In this document: piece by piece, positions 1-7,815 of the stretch
Layout: every line of letters starts with the position of its first letter
Numbering within the stretch: position 1 is the first letter of the stretch
From: an uncultured Oscillibacter sp.
GTDB taxonomy: Bacteria; Bacillota; Clostridia; Oscillospirales; Oscillospiraceae
Reading direction: 5' to 3'
Length of the DNA stretch: 12,031 nt
NCBI GenBank assembly: GCA_900542115.1
Contig: UQMC01000059.1
Location: 1 to 12,031, forward strand
The notes under the pieces: model-generated
Database searches by the model: none
What the model was told of the DNA's origin: nothing
Seen by the model: the letters and a program-made list of their open reading frames with translations, nothing else
Position numbers and translations under genes: made by a program

Positions 1-31
1 GCGGAGGATTTACCACTTTATCGACAGTCTC

Positions 32-65
32 AAGGCTGCACAGAAATAAATCTGTGCAGCCTTTT
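32..65. terminator. Hairpin terminator downstream of rpoD, probably bidirectional
   Basis: A perfect 13-bp inverted repeat (AAGGCTGCACAGA at 32-44, TCTGTGCAGCCTT at 51-63) has a 6-base A-rich loop. It lies 11 bases beyond the rpoD stop codon. Read on the plus strand the stem is followed by TTTT at 62-65, so it is a better terminator for a plus-strand gene ending left of the window. On the rpoD strand the tail is only TTGAGACT, a weak U-tract, but position and stem strength make it the likely end of the dnaG-rpoD transcript too. Confidence 0.75.
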
Positions 66-75
66 CAGCAGTATT

Positions 76-1524
76 TCAGTTCAGAAAATCCTTCAGCTTT
101 TTGCTCCGGCTGGGATGGCGGAGCTTCCGCAGGGCCTTTGCCTCAATCTGGCGGATACGTTCGCGGGTCACGTTGAACTCCTTGCCGACCTCCTCCAGCG
201 TGCGGGTTCGACCGTCCTCAATGCCAAAGCGCAGCTTCAGGACCTTTTCCTCACGGGGCGTCAGCGTGGAGAGGACGTCCATCAACTGCTCCTTCAGTAG
301 CGTAAAGGAAGCGGCCTCACTGGGCTCACTGGCACCCTCATCGGGAATGAAGTCACCCAAATGGCTGTCCTCCTCCTCGCCGATAGGCGTCTCCAGAGAT
401 ACCGGCTCCTGCGCAATCTTCAAAATCTCCCGTACCTTATCCACAGGCATATTCATCTCTGCGGCAATTTCGTTAGGCGTGGGATCGTGGCCCAGCTCCT
501 GAAGGAGTTGCCGGCTGACGCGGATGACCTTATTGATCGTCTCTACCATGTGTACGGGAATGCGAATCGTCCGCGCCTGATCGGCAATGGCCCGGGTAAT
601 AGCCTGCCGAATCCACCATGTTGCATAGGTGGAGAACTTGTAGCCCTTTGTATAATCAAACTTCTCAACAGCCTTGATAAGACCCAGATTGCCCTCCTGA
701 ATCAAATCAAGGAACAGCATTCCGCGGCCCACATACCGCTTTGCGATTGAAACAACCAGACGCAGGTTTGCCTCTGCCAGCTTTTGTTTTGCCTTTTCAC
801 CGGCCTTGCGGTCAGCCTTCCATGCGGCAATTTCTTCCTCTGTAGCAGAGACCGGCTCCCCGGCAGAGCGCTGCTTTTCTACTTCATCCAGCTTTTCGGC
901 GGCTTCGGCGCCTTTGCTCATGGCCTGAGCCAGAACGATCTCCTCATCCGGGTTCAGCAGGGGGACCTTACCAATCTCCTTGAGATACATCCGCACGGGA
1001 TCGTCAATGGAAAAGCTGCTGACAAGAGAATTGGGGTCAACCAGCTCTTCCTCCTCCACATCGGCGATTTCCTCAGCAGCAGGCTCGTCATCAGGGAGGT
1101 CCGGCAGCAGGTCTTCCTCCGTACCGATTTCGATATTCAGCGCTTCCAGAGAGTCATAGAGCTGATCCATCTGTTCGCTTTCCAAATTCAGATCGTCCAC
1201 AGCCTCCATCAGCTCTGAGGAGTCCAGACGTCCCTTTTTCTTGCCCTGTGCCAAAAGCTCACGCAGCTTTTCCTGACCAGCCAGCCAGCTTGCAGCGGGA
1301 AGTGCTGCCACCTGCTTATCGTCCAAACGAAGAATACCGGCCTTCTTGGCCTCCTCATCCGTCATGAGCTGGGAGGGCTCCTGCTGAACAGCAGTGGATT
1401 TTGCTGCTTTGCCGCTCTTGCGGGCAGTGGGGGCCTTTGCGGCCTTTTTTCCATCGGCCGCGTCCAAAATGGCGTCCGCCTGAGCCTTCAGCTCCTTGGG
1501 CGTCAATACTTTTTCTTCAGACAT
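76..1524 (-). CDS. rpoD: RNA polymerase primary sigma factor RpoD (sigma-70/SigA)
   Basis: Housekeeping sigma factor that directs core RNA polymerase to -35/-10 promoters. The 482-residue product shows the family regions in order. Residues 1-55 are a Lys/Ala-rich low-complexity extension. Residues about 90-140 are region 1.1-like and are followed by an acidic linker. Region 1.2 is at 174-205 ([11 protein letters not shown]). Regions 2.1-2.4 span about 250-330, with [11 protein letters not shown], the FLDLIQEGN motif and the -10 recognition helix [14 protein letters not shown]. Region 3 is about 335-415. Region 4 is 418-482, with the -35 recognition helix-turn-helix around [25 protein letters not shown] charged insert of about 40 residues (about 205-245) separates regions 1.2 and 2, and with the N-terminal extension it makes the protein much longer than B. 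subtilis SigA (about 370). The ATG at 1524 is preceded by GAGAGGA at about 8 bases and overlaps the dnaG stop (ATGTCTGA), so the two genes are translationally coupled. Identification is certain. Confidence 0.98.
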   Translation of the reverse strand: MSEEKVLTPKELKAQADAILDAADGKKAAKAPTARKSGKAAKSTAVQQEPSQLMTDEEAKKAGILRLDDKQVAALPAASWLAGQEKLRELLAQGKKKGRLDSSELMEAVDDLNLESEQMDQLYDSLEALNIEIGTEEDLLPDLPDDEPAAEEIADVEEEELVDPNSLVSSFSIDDPVRMYLKEIGKVPLLNPDEEIVLAQAMSKGAEAAEKLDEVEKQRSAGEPVSATEEEIAAWKADRKAGEKAKQKLAEANLRLVVSIAKRYVGRGMLFLDLIQEGNLGLIKAVEKFDYTKGYKFSTYATWWIRQAITRAIADQARTIRIPVHMVETINKVIRVSRQLLQELGHDPTPNEIAAEMNMPVDKVREILKIAQEPVSLETPIGEEEDSHLGDFIPDEGASEPSEAASFTLLKEQLMDVLSTLTPREEKVLKLRFGIEDGRTRTLEEVGKEFNVTRERIRQIEAKALRKLRHPSRSKKLKDFLN

Positions 1525-3292
1525 ATTGTGTTCCTCTCTTTTTGTTCTTGTATTTTTCGACAGCGGCCAAGAGGGGATCCTCCTGTGCCGTTCGTTTGTC
1601 AGCTTCTTCGTTGATAACGTTTATGTAATCCTTCAAGGCCTGCGCGGCATTGGAAAGCGACACCGGCTCCTGACAGACCGCAGTAAGATGCTCCGTTTCC
1701 TCCTGTGTAAATTCCTCTCCCAAGGAGGCAATCATCGGCCTCTTTCCAGCGGCATGGACCTCCCACAGCCTTTGAAATGCACGTCCCAGCAATGGGGAGG
1801 AAAAACGTTCGGGCACGAGCGGAATGTGATCGGAGAATAAGGTATCATCCCACAAAAGGAGGCGGAGCACACCTTCCTCTGCCCGGGCCGATCTCATGTT
1901 ATCATAGTGGATTCTGCGCTCTCTCGGCTGAAGCGAGACAGCCGGATTCAAATCCTTGCGAAGCTCCGCCCGCTTTTCCTTGGAGGCCCGGCGCCGAAAT
2001 GCCTGCTTTACCTCTAATGCCATGGCGTCCTTTGTGATTCCGGCAGCCTCCGCCGCCCTCGCCGTGTAGATTTCCCGCTCCACAGCGCCGGGGAGGGAAG
2101 CCAAGAGCTCACTGACCTCGCCGCAGTAGGCAATACGAGCTTCATCGCTGTGCAGATCATATTTTCCGGCAATTTGCGCCATGCGGAACTCAATTCCGTT
2201 TTCACTGCCGTTCAGCAGCCGCTCAAAGGCATCCGCGCCCTGAAATTTAATAAAATCATCTGCGTCCTGCTTGACGTATTCGCCATCGACCAGACGGCGG
2301 GGGAGCTGTAATACCTTGACGCTGAATTCGGAGCCGTTGAGCAGATCCAGCGCCCGCTGGGTGGCCAGTTTGCCCGCGTTATCGTTGTCATAGCAGAGAA
2401 CAAGCTCCTTGGTAAAGCGGCTCAAAAGCCGTGTCTGCTCTATCGTCAGCGCCGTTCCCATGGAGGCCACGGCATTATCAAACCCGGCCTGATGCAGCGT
2501 TACGATATCCAGATTGCCCTCACAGAGAATAATATTGGGACGCTTTGACTTTTTTGCCAGATTCAGGCCATATAATACACGGCGTTTGGAGTACACCAGC
2601 GTTTCCGACGAGTTCATATATTTCGGCTCGGACTTGTCCAGCACACGGCTGCCGAAGGCGACCACATCGCCGCGGGTATCAATGACCGGCAGCATCAGGC
2701 GGTTGCGGAATTTATCATATAAGCCGCCCTTTTTATTCTGCACCACAAGTCCGGCACTCAAAAGCTCCGCCTTGGTGTAGCCCTTTTGCGTCATGGCGTT
2801 CAGCAGAACGTCCCATTCGTCCAGCGAGGCGCCCATGCCGAATTTCACGGCAGTGGATTTTCGTATTTGGCGCTTGTCAAGATACGCCTGTACCGCTTGA
2901 CCCTCCGGCTGCTGTAATAGCTGATAATAAAATCTGGCGGCGTCCCGGTTCAAATCCAAAAGGCGCTGCCGCCTGCGGCCGGCCTCCCGGTCACCATCTT
3001 CCTCGGGAACCTCCATACCGGCGCGCTTGGCCAAAAAGCGCACCGCCTCGGGAAAGGAGAGGTTTTCCTCCTCCATAATGAAGTTGATAACGCTGCCGCC
3101 CTTTTTGCAGCCAAAGCAATGGTACATCTGGCGGTCCGGCAAAACGTGAAAGGAGGGGGTCTTTTCATTGTGGAAGGGGCAGCAGCCCCAATAGCTCCCG
3201 CCCTTGGCAGTCAGCGGCACATAGCTGCCGACGATATCCACAATGTCGCTGCGAGCAACCAGCTCGTCCATAAAGCTCTGGGGAAAGGCCAT
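1517..3292 (-). CDS. dnaG: DNA primase DnaG
   Basis: Synthesises RNA primers for lagging-strand replication and works with the replicative helicase. The 591-residue product has an N-terminal CHC2 zinc-binding domain with ligands C38, H41, C59 and C62 ([11 protein letters not shown]...YHCFGC). The RNA polymerase basic-ridge motif is at about 213-231 ([19 protein letters not shown]). The Toprim domain starts with the catalytic glutamate of the CEGNLDIV motif (E258) and carries the metal-binding acidic pair in YDNDNAG (D302, D304). The region after about 435 is the divergent C-terminal helicase-interaction part expected of the family. The ATG at 3292 has AAAGGAGG (3299-3306) 6 bases upstream, which decides the start. 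It is the first gene of a two-gene operon with rpoD, the conserved remnant of the macromolecular-synthesis operon; rpsU is not next to it. No convincing promoter was identified in the AT-rich 3310-3410 region upstream. Confidence 0.98.
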   Translation of the reverse strand: MAFPQSFMDELVARSDIVDIVGSYVPLTAKGGSYWGCCPFHNEKTPSFHVLPDRQMYHCFGCKKGGSVINFIMEEENLSFPEAVRFLAKRAGMEVPEEDGDREAGRRRQRLLDLNRDAARFYYQLLQQPEGQAVQAYLDKRQIRKSTAVKFGMGASLDEWDVLLNAMTQKGYTKAELLSAGLVVQNKKGGLYDKFRNRLMLPVIDTRGDVVAFGSRVLDKSEPKYMNSSETLVYSKRRVLYGLNLAKKSKRPNIILCEGNLDIVTLHQAGFDNAVASMGTALTIEQTRLLSRFTKELVLCYDNDNAGKLATQRALDLLNGSEFSVKVLQLPRRLVDGEYVKQDADDFIKFQGADAFERLLNGSENGIEFRMAQIAGKYDLHSDEARIAYCGEVSELLASLPGAVEREIYTARAAEAAGITKDAMALEVKQAFRRRASKEKRAELRKDLNPAVSLQPRERRIHYDNMRSARAEEGVLRLLLWDDTLFSDHIPLVPERFSSPLLGRAFQRLWEVHAAGKRPMIASLGEEFTQEETEHLTAVCQEPVSLSNAAQALKDYINVINEEADKRTAQEDPLLAAVEKYKNKKRGTQYV

Positions 3293-3413
3293 GCCAGACC
3301 TCCTTTCTAAATCGTTTTCCCTGTGTTATTTCAACGGATATTAAGTTATACCCCTTGCACTTCAAAAATCCTCTTTTTTTTCGAAAATTTTTGACTGATT
3401 TTGAAATTCCCGC

Positions 3414-3443
3414 TTTACAGTGTGTCTTTTGGGGCTGTATGAT
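3414..3443 (+). promoter_or_regulatory. Candidate sigma-A promoter for the phosphopantetheinyl transferase gene
   Basis: TTTACA (3414-3419) and TATGAT (3438-3443) are separated by 18 bases, giving one mismatch to consensus in the -10 box and two in the -35 box. This would start transcription near 3450, about 37 bases before the ATG at 3487. It lies in the dnaG/PPTase divergent intergenic region (3293-3486), which is AT-rich and otherwise holds only the two ribosome binding sites. Confidence 0.5.
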
Positions 3444-3486
3444 AGGGATAAGTACCATGGCATAAAATGCGAAGGGGAACAGCACA

Positions 3487-4106
3487 ATGGCAATCTGGCT
3501 TTGGCTTGCCAAAATGGACAGGCCGCTTTCGGAAAATGAATATCACGATATGCTGGAACTGCTTCCGGAGGACAGACGCCTGCGTTTGGAGCGTATCCCA
3601 AGGGAAAAGCATCAGGAGGTTCTGTGCGCCTATCTGCTGCTGCGGCTGGCCCTGCATGACAGATCGGAAGAGCACACGTCTGAACTCCAGTCACGGCTAC
3701 ATTGCCTGTAATCTCAACGGAGGCGTCCGGGAAGCCGTACTTTCCTGCATACCCGGAGGTCCACTTCAGCCTCAGCCATACGGCGGGGGCGGCCGCTGTA
3801 GCCGTGGCCGACACACCGGTGGGAGTGGATATTGAGCATATCCGCCCTGTCAGCGTCCGCACGATGGAGCGCATTGCGGGGGTGCGGACACAGGAGGCTT
3901 TTTTTAGATGCTGGGTGCGGCGGGAGGCCCGGGTAAAGCGCACAGGCGCTGGAATCGTGACGATGATGAAAACGGAAACACCGCTGAGAGCAGGGGAGTT
4001 TTACTATGAGATATCATCCTTTCCGGGATATGCCGCAGGCGTAGCCACAGGGGAACCGGCTCCGCCCAAAAAGATACAGCGTTTACATCTGGATGAGCTT
4101 CTTTGA
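3487..4106 (+). CDS. 4'-phosphopantetheinyl transferase (Sfp/AcpT superfamily), reading frame broken by adapter sequence
   Basis: Transfers 4'-phosphopantetheine from CoA to a serine of acyl or peptidyl carrier proteins. The N-terminal lobe reads in one frame from the ATG at 3487 (RBS GAAGGGGA at 3471-3478): 58 residues, including MDRPLSENEY and EVLCAYLLLRLALHD, resemble the Sfp start. The C-terminal lobe is in another frame from about 3702 to the TGA at 4104-4106. It carries the substrate motif GKPYF, the SLSHT motif, the Mg-binding GVDIE and a WVRREARVK helix (family consensus W-x-x-KEA-x-x-K, with Arg in place of the first Lys here). The two halves are separated by Illumina adapter (3661-3702), so the frame change is almost certainly not biological. 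Comparison with Sfp spacing suggests about seven native codons are missing. The stretch between the ERI (after GVDIE) and WVRREA is short for the family. Neither ORF half should be taken as a real protein. The carrier-protein target is unknown; it may be the fatty acid ACP. Confidence 0.85.
3661..3702 (+). other. Illumina TruSeq adapter contamination inside the assembly
   Basis: The 34 bases 3661-3694, starting AGATCGGAAGAGCACACG and ending CTCCAGTCAC, match the Illumina TruSeq read-1 adapter exactly. The next six bases, GGCTAC (3695-3700), equal TruSeq index 11, and AT (3701-3702) continues the adapter. After that the sequence returns to PPTase coding. Translation gives the familiar artefact peptide RSEEHTSELQS on the plus strand and GVQTCALPI on the minus strand. 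This is vector/adapter sequence, not genome. Confidence 0.97.
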
Positions 4107-4117
4107 AAGGTAGTATC

Positions 4118-4145
4118 TTGACTTTTGGACCGAACACGATATAAT
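4118..4145 (+). promoter_or_regulatory. Strong sigma-A promoter of the APRT-like gene
   Basis: TTGACT (4118-4123) and a perfect TATAAT (4140-4145) are spaced by 16 bases. Predicted initiation is near 4152, leaving a leader of about 58 bases that ends in the ribosome binding site GGGAGG (4194-4199). No hairpin-plus-U-tract attenuator is visible in this leader. Confidence 0.85.
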
Positions 4146-4209
4146 AAAACGGTAATTGATCGTGTATTCTCATAGACTTTGATAGGAACATGAGGGAGGT
4201 AGCATTGAC

Positions 4210-4770
4210 ATGACATATTCTCTTGAGGTAGCCGGTTTAAAACGGGAGCTTCCCATCTGTAAGGTAACAGATGATCTGTACATTGGCGCTTTTATCTGCT
4301 TTGGCGATGCCGAATTGACAGTAGCCTGTGCGCGGGAGCTTTTGAAGCTGGTTCCCGCAGACAGCTATGATTATATGTTTACTGCGGAGGCAAAAAGCAT
4401 TCCGCTGATTCACGAAATGGCCCGCCAGTCCGGCGCGAAGAAGTATTTCCTTGCCAGAAAAAGCTCCAAGGTTTATATGAAGGACTCGATTTGCGTGGAG
4501 GATCAGTCTATTACCACTGCCGGACTTCAGCGGCTGTATCTGGGGCGGGATGACGCCGCGCTGCTGCAGGGAAAGCGGATTTTGCTCATGGATGATGTGA
4601 TCTCCACCGGCGGGTCCCTGAAAGCAATGGAGGCACTGGTGGAAAAGGCCGGCGGCATTGTCACCGGCAGAATTGCCGTTCTTGCCGAAGGCGCGGCTGC
4701 CAAGCGCACGGATATCAAGTTCTTGGAAAAGCTGCCGGTCTTCAATGCGGACGGTACTATCAAGGAATAA
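4210..4770 (+). CDS. Purine-type phosphoribosyltransferase, adenine phosphoribosyltransferase-like
   Basis: Predicted to join a free purine base (probably adenine, possibly xanthine) to PRPP, giving the nucleoside monophosphate in cytoplasmic salvage. The 186-residue protein has the type I PRTase PRPP-binding motif at 124-137 (ILLMDDVISTGGSL, with D128 and D129). It also has an APRT-like AEAKSIPL segment near 60-66 and an RKSSKVY stretch near 83-89, corresponding to the RK-x-x-K loop of APRTs. Length is close to the 170-180 residues usual for Apt. The ATG at 4210 follows GGGAGG (4194-4199) by 10 bases. The gene stands alone, with its own near-consensus promoter upstream and a strong terminator downstream. 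It could be a regulator or a PRTase of different base specificity, since the base-binding hood cannot be read reliably from sequence; the fold assignment is firm. Confidence 0.85.
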   Translation: MTYSLEVAGLKRELPICKVTDDLYIGAFICFGDAELTVACARELLKLVPADSYDYMFTAEAKSIPLIHEMARQSGAKKYFLARKSSKVYMKDSICVEDQSITTAGLQRLYLGRDDAALLQGKRILLMDDVISTGGSLKAMEALVEKAGGIVTGRIAVLAEGAAAKRTDIKFLEKLPVFNADGTIKE

Positions 4771-4786
4771 AGCGCTTTGATAAAAT

Positions 4787-4824
4787 AAAAGACTCTCCCG
4801 GAGCTTGATCCGGGAGAGTCTTTT
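4787..4824. terminator. Bidirectional Rho-independent terminator between the APRT-like gene and ygfK
   Basis: A perfect 16-bp stem (4787-4802 with 4809-4824; core GACTCTCCCGGA / TCCGGGAGAGTC) has a 6-base loop, A-rich on one flank and T-rich on the other. It lies 16 bases after the APRT-like stop codon and 18 bases beyond the end of ygfK on the opposite strand. U-tracts are present in both directions (TTTTGCTTAT on plus, TTTTATTTTAT on minus), so it ends both convergent transcripts. Confidence 0.95.
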
Positions 4825-4842
4825 GCTTATTTGGAGATACTC

Positions 4843-7794
4843 TTACAAGAGATAGCTGTATTCCTTCAGCACCGTGCGGATTAACAGGGCAATATCAGGC
4901 GGCAGGCGGTCATCCGAGGCAGGGTCTGCCTCGAATACCTTACCCTCCAGCCGAATCAGTACCTTTCCACCGCCCAGCGGCAGGAATCCCTGATTTTCTT
5001 GGCTCTCATCAAATCCGCTCCGGGTCAGGAACAGGGTGAATTTATCCCGATAGGGCGCGGAGTCATAGGGGCAGAATACCGCGCAGTTGCCGCACTCATT
5101 GCACATACGGTCCACATGGAGAATTTCGTGCCGCCCACCCGGGAGTTCGATGACCACATTGGCCCGGTTCGGGCACACATCAGCACAGACCTGACAGACG
5201 GTATTGCAGTGCAGACAGCGGTTTCCCTCGCAGCCCACTGTGGGCGGAGAAAGGATTCCTTTTTTGGAAATTGCTTCTTCCCGGGTCACGTGGGCGTTTT
5301 CCGGGACACTGAGCGTATGAGGTGCACCGATTACAATATCCGCAAAGCGCTGTGCATCGGCGATTCCCTCTACCACAGTGGCAGGGCCGCGCATGGCGTC
5401 ACCGCCCACATAGACATTCTCCAAATTCGTACAGAAGCCGGGGATGTCCTTATCGTTTACCGCGATTCCGTTTGCGGTAAACAGTTCGCCTTCGACCTGC
5501 TCACCAACGGCGGCAATTACCGTATCGCAGTCGAACTCCATGAGCTCGCCTGTCGGAAGCGGGCTGCGGCGGCCCTTTTCATCCGGTGCGCCCAAGGTCA
5601 TCCGCTCACATTTCAGCCTGCCGTTTTCCTGTGCAACAGGAGCAGCCAGCTCTAAAAAACGAACGCCATCGGCCATTGCCAGTTCCAATTCCTCGGCATC
5701 GGCGGGCATATACCGTTTTGTGCGGCGGTAAACCAGCGTCGCGGACGCTGCCCTTGAGCGAATCGCCGCTCGGGCCGCATCCATCGCGGTATTGCCGCCG
5801 CCGATGACCGCCACATGGCCCAAGGAGACCTTTTTCCCGGCCTTTAAATCCCGCAGCCATTGAATGACGGGGACAACGTTGCCGGGGATATTCAGTCTCC
5901 CGGCCTTTCCGGCACCCACCGCAAAGAAAATGTGGGTATATCCGGCGACGTTCAGCTCCGCTACGGAGGGAGCCGGTGTATTCAGCCGAATTTCCGCACC
6001 GTAAAATTGCATCAGGGCAATATCCTTTTCAATGGCAGCCTCACTGATACGGAAGCCCGGAATCACCTGCATCGGCACACCGCCCAGCCTGCTGCTCTTT
6101 TCAAAGACCGTGACCGGGATTCCTGCTCGGCCCAGAAAATATGCTGCGGCAATACCAGTGGGACCACCGCCGATAATAGCGGCCTTCCGTCCGTCGGTGA
6201 CCGGCGCAGGCTTTTTCAAAGAACGCATCAATGCGTCATATCCGTTTTCCGCCGCCACGAGCTTCGTTTCCCGAATATGAACGGATTCATCATAGTAATT
6301 TCGAGTACACTTTGTCTGGCAGCGGTGGGCGCAAATGGTTCCTGTGGTGAAGGGGAGGGGATTTTTCTCCGTAATGAGCGTTAGCGCCTCCGTATAGCGG
6401 CCGGTACGGCACAGCTCCATATACTCCGGAATATCCTGCCGAATAGGGCAGCCGCCCTCACAGGGGGCAGTGAAGCAGTCCAGCAGAGGGACCTTCTCCG
6501 TCAGCTTCCGGCGGGGGAGAGGCTTGATGTCCTTCAGGTGGTATTTATCGTGCCGGGCTGAGCGGGCCAGTTCATTCACAGCCAGCGAATCCACGCCACT
6601 GAATGACTCGAACGGAAAACGTTCCAAAATTTCCCCGATTTGCGTAAAACGCTGGTAGCCGCCGGGCTTCAACTCCGTTGTCGCCATGGTGATAGGCCAG
6701 ATGCCGCAGACAAACAGCTTGTCAATGTTGAAAGCATCCGCACCGCCGGCATAGGAAAGGCGGAGCTTTCCGTCAAACTCCCGGCTGAGCCGCGCCGCCA
6801 TAGCTGTTGTCAGCGGGTAGAGGCTCTTTCCGGCCATGTACATCTCTTCGCTTGGCAGCTCACCGGCCTTTACGTCCACCGGGAATGTATTGCTGAGCTT
6901 CAATCCAAACTCCAAGCCGCGTTCCGCAGCCAGCTTTTCCAATCGGCGGAACATGGGAACCGCATCCTCGTATTGCAGGTCCTCTTTGAAATGATGGTCA
7001 TCAAAGGCGATATAGTCATAGCCCATTTCATCCAATATGGAGCGTGCCGTTTCATACCCCAGCAGGGTAGGATTGCACTTGACAAAGGTATGCAGTCCCT
7101 TTTCCGTGATGAGATAGCTCGCAATGCGCTCAATCTCCTCCGGCGGGCAGCCGTGGAGCGTGGAAAGGGTAACAGAGCGTGAAATATGGGGAGAGATCGT
7201 ATCAATATAGTCACTATCCTCCGGGAACAGCTCATGGAGCACCGCAATGCACTCTTGAAAGACAGGCGTTTTGGCAGCGTCCATCATCCCGTTTAGGAAC
7301 GTATCGACCTTTTCACCCTTGATGCCCTCTAAATCATAGCCCACAGACATATTGAACACAAAGCCGTTGGCATCGCCCAAGCCGTATCGCTTGGCAAGCA
7401 TTTTGCAGGCGCACCAAGCCTTGACATATTCCGCAAAGGCCTGCGGGACCGTCAACTCTGTGGACCACTCGCAGTTATAGCATTCGTCCTCTGCCAGAAT
7501 GCAGGGGCGGTTGATGCAGGCGGCCAACTCCGCGCCATCCATTTTCTGAACGGTTTTCAGCTCAAAGAACCGGGCTCCTGCAAAATACCCCACTATGATG
7601 TTCTGTGCCAGTTGGGTATTGGGACCGGCGGCAGGACCGAAGGGTGTTTCAATGGTCTCACCAAAAATGGGCAGCATTTTCCCGCTGGGATGAAACGGCC
7701 GCTGCACACCGAACACGGAACCGTCCCGGGCATATTCCGCAGATATCCATGTCATCAGTTGGCGAAAGGGAATTGGGGTCATTAACTCAGACAT
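4843..7794 (-). CDS. ygfK: YgfK-family multidomain iron-sulfur flavoprotein (putative selenate reductase subunit / selenium-linked purine catabolism)
   Basis: Predicted NAD(P)H-linked iron-sulfur flavoprotein; substrate unproven. E. coli YgfK lies in the same neighbourhood with ssnA and has been proposed to act in selenate reduction and in anaerobic purine/urate breakdown. Domains, numbered from the ATG at 7794 (983 residues): about 1-430 is a dihydroorotate-dehydrogenase-like barrel (GPAAGPNTQLAQN, ELKTVQ, FNMSVGYDLEGIK, STLHGCPPEEIE, NPTLLGYE). About 438-510 is a GltD-type cysteine cluster (C440, C445, C449, C488, C492, C496). The FAD Rossmann motif is GGGPTGIAAAYFLGRAG at 542-558 and the NAD(P)H motif IGGGNTAMDAARAA is at 664-677. 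Two [4Fe-4S] ferredoxin motifs follow at about 855-908 (CxxCxxxCxxCxxxCP-like and CNECGNCAVFCP). An upstream in-frame GTG at 7800 abuts GAGGT, so the ATG with 6-7 base spacing is preferred. It lies 21 bases after ssnA in one operon. Length and order match the family; no molybdenum hydroxylase subunit is in the window. Confidence 0.93.
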   Translation of the reverse strand: MSELMTPIPFRQLMTWISAEYARDGSVFGVQRPFHPSGKMLPIFGETIETPFGPAAGPNTQLAQNIIVGYFAGARFFELKTVQKMDGAELAACINRPCILAEDECYNCEWSTELTVPQAFAEYVKAWCACKMLAKRYGLGDANGFVFNMSVGYDLEGIKGEKVDTFLNGMMDAAKTPVFQECIAVLHELFPEDSDYIDTISPHISRSVTLSTLHGCPPEEIERIASYLITEKGLHTFVKCNPTLLGYETARSILDEMGYDYIAFDDHHFKEDLQYEDAVPMFRRLEKLAAERGLEFGLKLSNTFPVDVKAGELPSEEMYMAGKSLYPLTTAMAARLSREFDGKLRLSYAGGADAFNIDKLFVCGIWPITMATTELKPGGYQRFTQIGEILERFPFESFSGVDSLAVNELARSARHDKYHLKDIKPLPRRKLTEKVPLLDCFTAPCEGGCPIRQDIPEYMELCRTGRYTEALTLITEKNPLPFTTGTICAHRCQTKCTRNYYDESVHIRETKLVAAENGYDALMRSLKKPAPVTDGRKAAIIGGGPTGIAAAYFLGRAGIPVTVFEKSSRLGGVPMQVIPGFRISEAAIEKDIALMQFYGAEIRLNTPAPSVAELNVAGYTHIFFAVGAGKAGRLNIPGNVVPVIQWLRDLKAGKKVSLGHVAVIGGGNTAMDAARAAIRSRAASATLVYRRTKRYMPADAEELELAMADGVRFLELAAPVAQENGRLKCERMTLGAPDEKGRRSPLPTGELMEFDCDTVIAAVGEQVEGELFTANGIAVNDKDIPGFCTNLENVYVGGDAMRGPATVVEGIADAQRFADIVIGAPHTLSVPENAHVTREEAISKKGILSPPTVGCEGNRCLHCNTVCQVCADVCPNRANVVIELPGGRHEILHVDRMCNECGNCAVFCPYDSAPYRDKFTLFLTRSGFDESQENQGFLPLGGGKVLIRLEGKVFEADPASDDRLPPDIALLIRTVLKEYSYLL

Positions 7795-7815
7795 ATTCAC
7801 ACCTCGTTTCGATTT

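Noticed and set aside
3467..3835. Plus-strand frame containing RSEEHTSELQS-like adapter translation, resembling a frameshifted alternative protein
   Set aside because: The peptide is translated adapter and the flanking residues resemble no family.
3362..3943. A 193-codon minus-strand frame opposite the phosphopantetheinyl transferase
   Set aside because: It crosses the adapter (contains GVQTCALPI), has no ribosome binding site and opposes real PPTase motifs. It is open only because of GC-rich antisense coding and the artefact.
4870..7182. Long plus-strand open frames opposite ygfK (for example 4999-5655, 5860-6384 and 6640-7182)
   Set aside because: They are antisense shadows of a well-conserved coding region, with no ribosome binding sites or recognisable domains.
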